Assembly: GCA_006969385.1 (NCBI GenBank)
Contig: CP030884.1
Span: forward strand, 1,116,001-1,180,000
Source of the DNA: Planctomycetaceae bacterium
Lineage (GTDB): Bacteria > Planctomycetota > Phycisphaerae > UBA1845 > UTPLA1
Reading direction: 5' to 3'
DNA length: 64,000 nt
Shown: positions 19,201 to 26,756 of the stretch, piece after piece
How positions within the stretch are numbered: position 1 is the stretch's first letter
How the letters are laid out: every line of letters begins with the position of its first letter
Program-made: the position numbers and the translations under genes
Notes under the pieces: model-generated
What the model was told of the DNA's origin: nothing
Seen by the model: only the letters and a program-made list of their open reading frames with translations
Databases searched by the model: none

Positions 19201-22200
19201 TGGTCTGCATTTCTTTAAAGGTCTCTTCAGGCGCTTGCACATAAATGATACTGCTGGCGCTGAAGCCTTTGATCTTGATTTGGCTCGCCGTACCAGAACG
19301 AGCGCGTCCTACGCGACCGCCGAAGAGTTCATTAAGCGAATTTGCCACCGTCTCGGCATCGGCAACCGTGAGCTCAATCGTGCGCCATTCCTTCGTCTCA
19401 CCGATGCTGGCGTTGATCGTTTCGATTTCTTTTTCGATCTCTGCCATCTGCGGTGCGGGTGCTTTCACCACCACGGTCGATGTCGCTTCGAGTGGTGTAA
19501 TAACGATGTCGGCTTCGCCGCCATTTCGACCACCACCAGTCACGCCGAATAATTCTTGTAGCGTATTCGCGATCTCGCGCGGCTCGCCATTCACGGGAAT
19601 CTGCTTTACCAGCATGCCGTTTTCGTTGTCCTGATCGAACTCCTCAACGATAAGCTTGGCGCGTTCCACACCATTTTGAGGGCCGACCAACACGATGCTG
19701 TTGGTTCGCGCGTCGGCGTGAAGCGAAACGTTGTCTTTATTTGCAGGTGACGAGGCTTGGGCGCGCCCGCGATTGCCGCCGCGTCCACGACCCCGGGGTG
19801 CCGGCGCCGCCGGCGCGTTGGCTTCGTTGATGGTCTCGTCGATCAGGTCTTGAACGATTTCCGCGATCTCGGTAGCGCGCGCGTTCTTCAACAAAACGCG
19901 TTCCATCACCACATCTTTAACAGACTTCAACTCGAGTTCGGTGATGAGATCCTCGATCATGTCGAGCGTGGGCTTGGGCCCCTGCGCGATAATCGTGTTC
20001 GTTTGACGTTCGGCGGTGAGCGTTACCTTGTCGCCGGCGACGACGGTGCCACCATCACTGCCGCCCTGCTGAAGTTGCACCTGATTGCGACCGCCCTGGG
20101 CCTGATTGTTGCCGCGGTTATTGCCACGACGTGCGGTGCGCTGCTGCGGCGCCTGATCGATGCGGAAGATTTCCTTCAGATTGGCAACGACCTCGGTGGC
20201 GTCGAGCTTCTCGAGCTGAATCATGCGGAAATCGAGCGCGAGGATGTTCTTCGAGTCGATGCGCTTGAGCACTTCCACGATCAGCGGGATATCCGGCAAC
20301 GGCGCGACGATGTAGAGCGAGCTGGTGCGCTCGTCAGGCACCACCTTGATGCGTGCCGACGCCAGCGCCTGCTGTTGGGCTTGTTGCTCGGCTTGAGCTT
20401 GCGCCTGCGCTTGTGCGAGTGCTTTTGCTCGGGCATCGTCGCCGCCCTTGTCGCCGCCGCCCTTATTGTTCGGTTGCGGTTGGCGACGCTGGGGTGCGCG
20501 ACGCTGGGTGGGCTGATTGAAGACGTCGTTTAACAGTTGCGCTGCACTGCGGACATCGGCGTACTTAATGGGAATAACGCGAATAACCGTCGTCGCCTTG
20601 TCGGGAATCAAGTCCGACGCCAATTCCTCCAGTTTGATCAGCTCGTTTTTGGGACCCGTGATGATGATCTTGCCGGTTTCCGGGTCGGGGAAGATGCGAA
20701 TGCGATCGACCGGCGCGTTAATGACGGCCTGCAGGCGCGGATCGGCCAGCGACGACGGTGGGTTTTCATCTTCAGGCGTTTGGCCCAAAACCGTTACCGC
20801 TGCCACCTGCTGTAGCCACAGGGGCAGCGCCGTCGGCGTTAGCGATGAAACCGGCGTTTCGTCTTTCTTGTCGTCGGTCTTGGCGGATGATTTTTTCTTT
20901 TCGCCGGCGCGGGTTTTCTTGATTTCGACCTTGCCATCGTCCTCATCTTCCTCTTCGCCTGCGTGAATATCGATAATCTCCACGCGCGAAATGCCGCCCA
21001 AGTCGCCGACCTCGATCGGCACCGACGATTGATGTCGAAGCTGAAGCAGCCGTGCCATCGCTTCGGGCGAAATCTTGCCTTCCAAGTCGAGCTGAATCCA
21101 ACCGTCCCCGGCACTGCCGCTGCCATCCTTCGGCACGTCCCACATCTTGATGGCGGCTTTGATATCATCCACCTCGTCCGGTCGGAAGTTGCGCACGATC
21201 ATCACCTTGGGGCTCGGGCCTTCGAGGAATTCGACCGGGCGGCGGCCTTCGATGTTGTAGAACAGATCGAGATCGTAAGAGAGATCCCACGCTTCGCGGT
21301 TATCCAAATCGACGGTAAAGAAATCACCCTTCTTGCCGGGGCCATCGCCCGGGCCCGGAGGCGGCTCCGGTGGATCGTAGATTTTTGCCAAGCAATTTTC
21401 GATCAGCGGCCAATCCTTCAGCAGCGCGCGAATGATCAACGTGTTTTCAAACGTATCGGCGACGATTTCCACATCATCAATGGCGGACTTGTTCGACAAT
21501 TTCGCTTTTTGCGGCTGACGACCGCGCGTGCGGCGACCGCGGGCCGCGGCTGCCTTTTGGTCGTTGCTATTCGCCGTGACCACCTGCACTTCGGTCGATT
21601 CGACGCCGCTGAGCAACTGCTCCAACTTCTTCTTATCTTCTTCCGCGTCGTAGGCTTGCACCTTGCGGATGATCGGCTCGGGGTCGGCCACGTCGAGTTC
21701 GAACGTAAGCTTGATCGCTTCGTCCACTTCCTTACGCGGCCCGGCGATGATCAGGCGCTCGCCGATGGCGGTTATCGCCAACTCCACATCGGCGGCGTTG
21801 ATGCCTTCGACCTTGCCGCCGCCTTCACCGCCGGGGGCCGTCGTGGGCGTGGCCAAAATGCTCTTGAGCACCGTGGCCAAATCTTCGGCCTTACGGTTCT
21901 GCACCGTGATCGTTTCGGTGTACGGCGCATTTTCTTTGGCTTCGGCTTCGATATCCGCCACGAGGCGCTGAATCTGTTCGAGTTTCTCCGGCGGCGCCGT
22001 CACGAGCAGCGAATTGGTAAACGGTTCGGCCGTTACCGTCACCGTGGTTTCGCCTTCGGTCTTTACCGTGGCGGCGGGCGTTTTCACATTTTTGGTTTTG
22101 TTGTTCGCAGCGCGGCGCGGCGCGCGACGACGACTGACGTTGGGCGCTTGGTACACCGTGCCGGGAATGGCTTGCTTGATCGTCGGCGCGATGAGTTCGG

Positions 22201-25042
22201 CCTTGGAGTATTCCAGGCGAATGACCGTCATCTCGGCACCGACGTTGATGTCGAGCTTCTCGATCAGCGGCGTGACCTTCTCGATAAAGGTGGGCTTGGC
22301 CCAAATGCGCAGCCGCTTGTTAAACGCGTCGGCCGTGATCATCAGGTCCTGGCCGCCGTCGCCCGGGAACATTTGGTTAAGCGTGCTGGCTAAATCGGCG
22401 GGGTCGGCCCGCTCCAGCGGAATTTCGACGAAGATCGGCTCGATCTCGCAGGCGTTCTGTTCGAGTTCGTCGATCAGCGGCTTCATCTCGGCCCAGTCCT
22501 GATCGCTGCACAACACCAGCAGTCGGTTCTCCGCGTCTTTCGCGATCATCACCGGTCCGTCGCCGCCACTGCTCGTTGAGCGACCGCGCGATCGGGCGCG
22601 CGCCTTCGCGCGGGCCTGAGCGCGACGTTGCGCCGCCGTCTTGGCCTTGCTGTCTTTTGATTCAACCACTTGCGGTCCGTTGTCGTCATCGCGTAGCAGT
22701 TGAGCGAGCGTTTCGGCAACTTCCGAAGGAACGGCGCACGTAAACTCGACGAAGCGCTTCGTCGGCGCATCGGGATCGGGGCGATCGAACTCGGCCACGC
22801 GCTCGGCGATGCGATCCATATCGAAGCGCGTCGCGCTGACGTATAGCTCGCGGCTGGAACGAATGACGAAGACCGGATCGGGACCGGCGGACCCACCGGC
22901 AGCCGGCGATGCCGCGCCCTTCTTGCCGCGCGCAGCGCGCACGACGGGCGTACCCAATGACGGTGGTAATGCGTTTTGCACTTCTTCGACAATGTCGGCC
23001 GCGTCGCGATGTTGCAGGATGAACGTGCGATTGATCCAGTCGGGCTGCACGTCGTACTGCGCGATCAAGCGCCGCGCTTCTTTGTTGCCTTCCGCACCGC
23101 CGACCATGATGATCGAGTTGCCGCTGGCAGCACGAAGCGTGACGTCGAAGACTTCGAGAATTTTCGGATCGACGTAACCCGTGCGTTTGTCGCCGGCGAG
23201 TTCCTGCTTCATCTCAGCAAGCAAAGGCGCGATCAAATTGACGACATCTTCGGCGGGCGCATTGTTGACTTGCACCGTCTCAATGCGCGGTCGCGACGAA
23301 ACCGGTTCATCGATACTGCGAATCGTTTCCAGAATCGCGGCAAGGTAATCATCCGGCGCGGAAATATAGAGCACGTTGTTGATGGCATCGGCGATGATGC
23401 TGATGGCGTCTGTATCTTCGAGTTCGGGCGCTATGTTGTTGGCTGCCTGATTACGCCCGCGCCGCCCACCGCGTCGCCGCGATTTAGCAGCGGTCGGCGC
23501 AGCAGTGGTCGCGGCATCAACCGGGTACAGTTGCCGTAGCAGCGTCTGCATATCAGCCACTTTGACGTGATTGAGTTTTACCTTCGTCGGTTTGTCTTCA
23601 ATTCCGGGCCGTTGATTGGGCGTCACCGCAACCAATTTCTCGATACGATCGCGAAATTCGTAGTGTTCCTTCACCAAGCCCGTTAACTGAATCGTGAATT
23701 GATCGAGAGGCTCGACTCCGTAGGTATCCGAAAACTCCGGGCGAAACTCTTCGATGATGCTCCCCGCCGTCCACGTGGGCGGCGCTTTGAACTGCGTCAC
23801 GCAAATGTCGTATAGCGGCAAATCCGCAGCTTCGAATTCCGCATAGCTGCCGTAGATCTTGTCGACAGGAATCTTGCGCATCGCATCGGGAATGCGCTCG
23901 ACCGTGATGCGGTCGCCGAGATCGCGAATGATCATGTTGTTAAGCGGCTGATCGAGCAGCAGCTCGTTGAGTTTGTTGAACAATTCGCGATAGGTGAATG
24001 TCTTCGTTGTGAAGTACGTGAGATTGCCTTCCAGCATCGCATCCGGGTTATCGATGTAGGGTACACCGCGAATGCGGGCCAGATCGCGCACGATATCCAC
24101 CCACGGCATATCTTCGGGATTGAAGGTGATGCTCGCCGCATTGCTGCCGTCGCGCGTTTCGATATCGATGATCATTACCTCGGCCAGCTCACCCACCGGC
24201 GAGCCGACGGTGGCGGCTGAGGCACTGTCATCGTCAGCGGTAATGCCGCCGGTCGGGCGCATGCCGCGTGGCTTGTTGGTATTCACCACCGGGCGGCGCG
24301 TGCTGGTATTCGTGCGCGACGGGTTTTCGTCTTTGCCGCCGGTACGGGATTTGTCGACATTCTTCGATTTGCTGTCGCGAATGCGCTCGAGGCGGCGCTG
24401 CCGCTGTTCCTCCAAACGCTTGCGGCGCCGTTCGGCAGGTGAGAGCGATGCATCTTCGGCCTCGTCGCCCTCGGCCTCTTCGGCCGACGGATCGTCCTTT
24501 TCAACGGGGCTGGGCTTCGCCTGCCGGCGCGTGGGCTTGCCACCCTTCGCCTGATCCAATTCCTTCGGATCGGCCTTACCGGGTGCCGGTTGCTTGCTCA
24601 TGTTGGGTTGCGGCTTGGTGGGAACAGCGGGCGTCTTATCACCCGGCTTCTTCGATTTGATGGCGGCTTGTTGGAGGCGCTTCAGTTCGTCGTCGATGCG
24701 CTTGCGTTCGGCATCGGTAACGCCGCCGTCGGCATCCTGCCGCGCTTTGATAATCGCTTCCTTCAACTCGTCGAGGTCGGCCTCTTTGGCCTCTTCCTTG
24801 GGAGCAGGCTCTTTCTTTTCCTCTTCCTTGCTATCTTCTTTTTTCTCGTCGGTCTCTTCTTCGGCCTCGGCTTCTTCGTCTTCGGCGTCGTCCGATTCCT
24901 CATCTTCTTTTGGATCGGGTGCGCGCAGACCGGCATCGGCGGCAAACGCAGTTGCGACCGGCAAACCCCAATTGGTGAAGGATGCCAATAGCAAACACAA
25001 CAATAGAACCAACGAAATGCGTATGCGCAAGATGGACAACAT
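10256..25042 (-). CDS. gspD: Giant multi-N-domain secretin (GspD-like), 4,928 residues
   Basis: A single open frame of 4,928 codons. Residues 1-35 are a Sec signal peptide (RISLVLLLCLLLASFTNWG...ATAFA). A Lys/Glu-rich linker runs to about 290, and an N0-like segment (ITFNPEDMPWVDIVRDLARIRGVPYI) lies near 300-400. After that comes a long series of secretin N-type (NolW-like) domains, each ending in a strand such as ADARTNSIVLVGP or PDERTNAIIVAG. I count about 42, roughly 27 before and 15 after an internal signal-like segment at 3026-3052. The channel domain starts near 4436 (VMIEVMIAEVSLDDS) and has the signature VPGLGDIPGLGNLFR at about 4651-4665. A Pro/Arg-rich tail ends the protein. Ordinary GspD has N0-N3 and 600-750 residues. 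Many N domains contain Arg/Gly/Asn-rich loops. The gene follows gspF-K, pilM-N and gspM-like genes on the same strand, so it should be the outer-membrane channel of that machine. Confidence 0.93.
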   Translation of the reverse strand: MLSILRIRISLVLLLCLLLASFTNWGLPVATAFAADAGLRAPDPKEDEESDDAEDEEAEAEEETDEKKEDSKEEEKKEPAPKEEAKEADLDELKEAIIKARQDADGGVTDAERKRIDDELKRLQQAAIKSKKPGDKTPAVPTKPQPNMSKQPAPGKADPKELDQAKGGKPTRRQAKPSPVEKDDPSAEEAEGDEAEDASLSPAERRRKRLEEQRQRRLERIRDSKSKNVDKSRTGGKDENPSRTNTSTRRPVVNTNKPRGMRPTGGITADDDSASAATVGSPVGELAEVMIIDIETRDGSNAASITFNPEDMPWVDIVRDLARIRGVPYIDNPDAMLEGNLTYFTTKTFTYRELFNKLNELLLDQPLNNMIIRDLGDRITVERIPDAMRKIPVDKIYGSYAEFEAADLPLYDICVTQFKAPPTWTAGSIIEEFRPEFSDTYGVEPLDQFTIQLTGLVKEHYEFRDRIEKLVAVTPNQRPGIEDKPTKVKLNHVKVADMQTLLRQLYPVDAATTAAPTAAKSRRRGGRRGRNQAANNIAPELEDTDAISIIADAINNVLYISAPDDYLAAILETIRSIDEPVSSRPRIETVQVNNAPAEDVVNLIAPLLAEMKQELAGDKRTGYVDPKILEVFDVTLRAASGNSIIMVGGAEGNKEARRLIAQYDVQPDWINRTFILQHRDAADIVEEVQNALPPSLGTPVVRAARGKKGAASPAAGGSAGPDPVFVIRSSRELYVSATRFDMDRIAERVAEFDRPDPDAPTKRFVEFTCAVPSEVAETLAQLLRDDDNGPQVVESKDSKAKTAAQRRAQARAKARARSRGRSTSSGGDGPVMIAKDAENRLLVLCSDQDWAEMKPLIDELEQNACEIEPIFVEIPLERADPADLASTLNQMFPGDGGQDLMITADAFNKRLRIWAKPTFIEKVTPLIEKLDINVGAEMTVIRLEYSKAELIAPTIKQAIPGTVYQAPNVSRRRAPRRAANNKTKNVKTPAATVKTEGETTVTVTAEPFTNSLLVTAPPEKLEQIQRLVADIEAEAKENAPYTETITVQNRKAEDLATVLKSILATPTTAPGGEGGGKVEGINAADVELAITAIGERLIIAGPRKEVDEAIKLTFELDVADPEPIIRKVQAYDAEEDKKKLEQLLSGVESTEVQVVTANSNDQKAAAARGRRTRGRQPQKAKLSNKSAIDDVEIVADTFENTLIIRALLKDWPLIENCLAKIYDPPEPPPGPGDGPGKKGDFFTVDLDNREAWDLSYDLDLFYNIEGRRPVEFLEGPSPKVMIVRNFRPDEVDDIKAAIKMWDVPKDGSGSAGDGWIQLDLEGKISPEAMARLLQLRHQSSVPIEVGDLGGISRVEIIDIHAGEEEDEDDGKVEIKKTRAGEKKKSSAKTDDKKDETPVSSLTPTALPLWLQQVAAVTVLGQTPEDENPPSSLADPRLQAVINAPVDRIRIFPDPETGKIIITGPKNELIKLEELASDLIPDKATTVIRVIPIKYADVRSAAQLLNDVFNQPTQRRAPQRRQPQPNNKGGGDKGGDDARAKALAQAQAQAQAEQQAQQQALASARIKVVPDERTSSLYIVAPLPDIPLIVEVLKRIDSKNILALDFRMIQLEKLDATEVVANLKEIFRIDQAPQQRTARRGNNRGNNQAQGGRNQVQLQQGGSDGGTVVAGDKVTLTAERQTNTIIAQGPKPTLDMIEDLITELELKSVKDVVMERVLLKNARATEIAEIVQDLIDETINEANAPAAPAPRGRGRGGNRGRAQASSPANKDNVSLHADARTNSIVLVGPQNGVERAKLIVEEFDQDNENGMLVKQIPVNGEPREIANTLQELFGVTGGGRNGGEADIVITPLEATSTVVVKAPAPQMAEIEKEIETINASIGETKEWRTIELTVADAETVANSLNELFGGRVGRARSGTASQIKIKGFSASSIIYVQAPEETFKEMQTIAQELDKVDASMGTVTRFELKHAAAQQVLGQVRGMMAEAMRNSNMTASIDYVSLEADPRTNSLVLVGGPKSQLILNNALAQLDVEESTPLQKSQQTYKLPTNVDVNQVVRNINEMFRNEDVRTTGREKPVVTANPGANLVIVDANKDQHERIKALVDEVSKGGQEGERKRHLYALEHAKAPDLARVLNDYIRNNFDQVNRKYPITVLAEEGTNSLIVNSSEDDYTGKAAEGDKPATEGFKDLIESLDQPGAERKTKVFRVKYVSPWSLANIINTQFRSRSRNPNDQVTAAFEDGTYSIIVTANDENMAEVESLIEASDMPTEEKVTKFVKLEHGQSDEMRNTIDQALRGRYPTDRRGQPPFNIASESLSNQLVINARENIMPEILEMIEMFDVPGAKDKERRVFKLKYVDPGAVSRMIQQLFRPTGRRYSPNESVESTDDWTTNSVIVSANPEKMKEIEALINELDQVGDGPRTERVITVKNADPNDVAQTIQQIFQQVSNSQRRRDQSPVIRAVRGSTKVIAFANDKEFAQIEALVKAIDEEGSRAITAMVMEPRIPVRSVAESINNLYGGGGRGRGNNEGPRAEYHEPTNTLFVYATDDEYQKIENDIIKPVSMASTVEAKMHFIKVKTAVAEDVATTLQDFFDKKAGINTGGRGRFGRRGGGQTNSDEDRIVINADAQSNTLIVFCTDKVREEIDQLLEVIDSETAEERMVEMVALQHVSPDVMIDILTEVLRVNRGSAADDQSDLPWWARGDDDEEDDTVLAGDTRLKAINETNSIIVAGKPEAVENALKEIEKIDVPGANSLRYLKLTCADATIIAEQAEELVADSNTTSSRSSNRNRGRRGRGRGRNNASSGGSAPELSIIASQATNTLIIRGRTSDVNEVVAFAEQMDADYCEQGDKGIKLIPIPSGYSADELASLIEETVNEAEQKRNQANSSYVPDLVTLRPNVRTNMILASASANKMDEINILIEGLSDPSKSRGDYTRGVIRVKPGNREDMKQLIEELIQNQESQGNSSRGSSNRGRGNRGRGNRRGGRGRRGDANWTHNRRYEAVESAARQDMQPATNVTGEKKQKMIRTTTIAATLPVFMMNVALQSAVAQTDKPNDANKDKPRSIRLRQPPQRDDKKDDDAKKSDGGKKAEPDKKDAGNNARGRDGDNQAGRRRIAPPRGRDNEQPQGNDRRAPNAGRNEQPREMSPELKRMIEARARQNQTNVDEDSLDAISARLSGTPISVIEAPDGSLIIEGLEDDVQILTNIIQMIDAGTPEKDVDFILLKNALAQDVADRLNEVFAAIEPENARPVDKVEFIADRRANAIFIAASPENLDFAKTLVEKVDTPPQIEKETKTFAFANRRVSEVGETMKTIAQNYLRQKGLETNQIQIEIDPPTNQIVVAALEADMKFIESIVNNLDVDMGDEAAAEKFGDIGSADIMVVPLRHTDAVEIGTLINLLLERAATGDTPLKDFIRRFRLLDENGQPLATVNLDRPTMVYGDSESNSLIIASSLENCMVMRQVAMALDKEATKDPVEMQTVPLTFADASEVATKLNEMLDAAAGLTEKPAAGGDPGGVPEGKAGAIVYKAIVKADARTNQVVVVGRPDTVEILTGLIAKLDVEGRGVMPFEIVKLNHAQATGLAEALTDLMDRRKEAIPMGEGANAEKSETVVIVADARSESLILAAKRERLTELKELIQKLDVPATALIDNIRTIKVVNGIATDLADKLQELWDQRQQNEGGGDSGLTFDKPAIVADERSNSLIVVASESDYESIRAVVEKIDNLELNPAAGIYIVQLKHNSASELAGPLTNLFQARAENRGLQEPRPEDKVTIEADPATNSLIFVASKENHDILMDQLAKLDRPIGVEAVIEFFPCENVFASSVKDALDNLFPDVFKDRVGEGAVNENRETLSVVVDERANMLIVSASPENMEIVRRVYDRMNSVAEPWTPVDFEIVRLEHTESKVIASQLETALEDVGQQSGGGSGGSGSSANQFQVKVLSDPVRNSVIIGGTRDGIRLAMKLIRDLDRPVNMKDRPSYWVEDYKLNQARAGNVGEMLTNIFQARREADSEGGDTGATPTPVTIEINEPGNSLLVNANSQDHALISGLIAQLDRSSVIDTMFKVFPLSKAKAETVKEILDEIYQGSVSEGASGGAGNTITTVAEERTNSIVVAVPPGELENIESLVNKLDSVQIKETALVEVIRCDNEDASKMAELLNEIMTGQAAEGGGGANADSESARALSSLLIQYTAKDEYGNRDILQTVRENVQITYNERSNSVIVVAPPTSMSLIKKLVRELDSIEKREVMVRVFLLNNADATAMVELLDEMFAQDEGSDDQAAFQQGRQINVEGGLSDGAGGPGFLNAGNSRRGTFGRPRTTFVPDERTNAIIVAGWPEDIDVAGDIIAQLDSRDIQERVNVVYPLVNTRAEELQGSLDTYFAAQRELISSQNDVSQLAINERDVTVVAHEESNQLMVSTSPRYQAEVLRIIQQLDAPPPQVMIEVMIAEVSLDDSFEMGLEFALQQLKFSESAVPGPNGIIQSNSFDFVGGTDLGAAGAGLGGFSFTITGEDFNFLVRALQTDSRLEVIQRPSIMCQTNQEANITIGENVPFVRGTTISDAGQTTAQVEYEEVGVILNVEPVINPDGFVYLRVAPEISSVSASNIPLGNGIFAPIITQQSAETTVAVKDGETVVIGGLITSSSTEAESKVPGLGDIPGLGNLFRTTSRMNTRSELLIALTPTIVRSVEDARRMSVDQRDLAGIITPDMKASPVFRQLQVTPETGSEIDSIEVQPNEGTPLDPPSATPVRPRTIPSYQPDGTPRYGPVVRPAPRPRSTTPPPTYRPTIRTNPVSRPATMERMVPVNAPAQPGSVPVHTANRRSSSSSSIPSRVAGTSTTNSMQPVATQTTDRRVQKVRTAPDPQPSTPQHNTPPKRPLYGPSPVVRVSKTPVRKVSVRTTPSTREDDERQSEEEEAKKKRKPRATHR
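15885..15990 (-). other. Internal signal-peptide-like segment and possible internal start in the giant secretin gene
   Basis: At residue 3026 (ATG 15967, minus strand) the frame encodes MIRTTTIAATLPVFMMNVAL followed by QSAVAQTDK. This has a positive n-region, a hydrophobic core and an AVA|Q-type cleavage site. Just upstream in the transcript is GGGGAAAAGAAG, a plausible ribosome-binding site. It is followed by a Lys/Asp-rich linker (KPNDANKDKP..., DKKDDDAKKSDGGKK), the same order as at the true N-terminus. Translation from here would give a 1,903-residue secretin with about 15 N domains. No stop codon separates the halves. Confidence 0.6.
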
Positions 25043-25154
25043 TGCTGTCGTGTCCTTTCAATCGTCGCAGTCAGTCGCCTCGGAAACGCACCGAACGACT
25101 GCCGGATATGTCAACTCATCCGCCCTGTACAAGACGAATGTTGATACCAGATTC

Positions 25155-26756
25155 TCATCCGCCGATTGCGTATGACCCCTTGGACCATTCCATAATCGCG
25201 GACGCTAACTGCTCGTCGTTTTCCGCTTGCAGCCGCTCGCGTTCCGCAAAACTCTTGCCGCGCGGATAGATGTAATAATTGCCGCTAGCCTGCATCTGCA
25301 CGATGCCGCCGAGGGCGCACACGCTGCGCAGCGCGCCGTCGCCATCGACCGTGCCCCAGATGCCGGCGCGAATGACCTCGCGGCCGTCGGGGCCTTCGAC
25401 GATCATTTCCTGCACGTAGTCGCCTTCGGGCGTTTCGTATGCCAAAAGCGCTTTGACGATGTGATCGGGGCTGCCGACTTCGTCTTCGATCACAACCTTA
25501 ACAGGCTGCTCGACTTCGACCGGCCGGTTGTCCTCGACAACAATGTCCTTCGCGATCGTGTACGTCTGCGGTGTCGGACGCGGCATAAACGTCTGCATCC
25601 GCACGTCCTTGCCCGATGCATACTTACCGGCGATTTTCACCTGCTTGGCATCTTTGAACGCACCCAAATCGGCCTGCGAACTTGCGGCCACCACCATCTC
25701 GGGCAATACGCGCGTCTGATTGTCGTTATCCACAATCGTGACCGTGAAGCGCGCTTCGTCTTCGTCCTGATTGTTCACGACCAGCGTAATCGGCGGCGGC
25801 GGCTTTTCTTCCGGCGTGTGCCGCGCGACCTTATACGACCACGGCTTGCCGCTCGCGAAGCTGTGTTTCATCGTAAACACGTTGCCGTCGGCATAGGCGC
25901 CCTTCAGCTCGACCAAGTCGCCCTCACCGAAAAACGTCTGCTGCTTGTTCGGTTGAATCGCCGACTGCCGCACGACGGTTTCCTTACCTTCCCACATGAA
26001 AGCCAATTCAACGCCGACGGTTTTCAAATCCAGATTCTCAACAATCACCTGCTGCCGCGGTGCCGGTTCAAACGCTTTAAAGATGTTTTGATTGTTCAGC
26101 GCGACGGTATATGCCGACGCGGGTAAGACATCCTTACGCCACGGATCGGACGGCGCCTTGTCTTCCAGCTTCTGCATCGTGGCAAAGCGATCGAAATACT
26201 CCGTCTCTTTCGGCGGCAGCTTTGGCAAAACGACCGTGGCCACGCGGCAATCCAACTTGACCACGTTGCGACCGGCGTCGGGGTCGGGCGTTAACACGAG
26301 GTCGGTAATCTGCGAGATATAGGGCGCGTCGTAGAGACCGCGCAGTAGCTCGATCACGCGCGCGTATTCATCTTTGACGGTAATGTCGTACTTAATCGTC
26401 GTGGTGCGGAGCTTGTTCTCTTCGGAGATGGTCGTCGGCTTGCTGATCTTGGTAATCAACGCCGAATCGAAACCGTGCAGCGTGGCCGTTTCTTTCAGGC
26501 GACGACTGAATTTATCGAACGCCACGGCATCGTCATCGCTAAACGTACGGTTGGCGAAGCCGCGCCATGTCTGCGCGAGATCGCCTTCGGATTCGACGAG
26601 TTCCGTTAGCTCAGCTTTGTCATCACCATATCGCTTAATTTCACCCTCATACGACGCGATCGGCGACAGATAGATCACGTCGATCAGGAAGTAGACCGCG
26701 TAGCAACCCACCGCCACGCCGAAGATCAGGGCCAATCGTTTTTCGCGAGGATTCAT
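25155..26756 (-). CDS. PilO/GspM-like inner-membrane platform protein
   Basis: A 533-residue protein whose start (MNPREKRLALIFGVAVG) overlaps the stop of the upstream pilM-pilN gene by four bases (ATGA). A single membrane helix lies at about 8-30. It is followed by a coiled-coil stretch (SPIASYEGEIKRYGDDKAELTELVE) and a periplasmic alpha/beta region (TLHGFDSALITKISKP..., TTTIKYDITVKDEYARVIELLRGLYDAPYISQI) typical of PilO or GspM. The region from about residue 190 to the end is extra compared with PilO (about 200 residues) and includes several beta-rich blocks of unknown role (LKTVGVELAFMWEGKETVV...). By family, PilO and GspM pair with PilN/GspL to link the cytoplasmic motor to the secretin. 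It precedes the giant secretin by 112 bases. Confidence 0.8.
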   Translation of the reverse strand: MNPREKRLALIFGVAVGCYAVYFLIDVIYLSPIASYEGEIKRYGDDKAELTELVESEGDLAQTWRGFANRTFSDDDAVAFDKFSRRLKETATLHGFDSALITKISKPTTISEENKLRTTTIKYDITVKDEYARVIELLRGLYDAPYISQITDLVLTPDPDAGRNVVKLDCRVATVVLPKLPPKETEYFDRFATMQKLEDKAPSDPWRKDVLPASAYTVALNNQNIFKAFEPAPRQQVIVENLDLKTVGVELAFMWEGKETVVRQSAIQPNKQQTFFGEGDLVELKGAYADGNVFTMKHSFASGKPWSYKVARHTPEEKPPPPITLVVNNQDEDEARFTVTIVDNDNQTRVLPEMVVAASSQADLGAFKDAKQVKIAGKYASGKDVRMQTFMPRPTPQTYTIAKDIVVEDNRPVEVEQPVKVVIEDEVGSPDHIVKALLAYETPEGDYVQEMIVEGPDGREVIRAGIWGTVDGDGALRSVCALGGIVQMQASGNYYIYPRGKSFAERERLQAENDEQLASAIMEWSKGSYAIGG

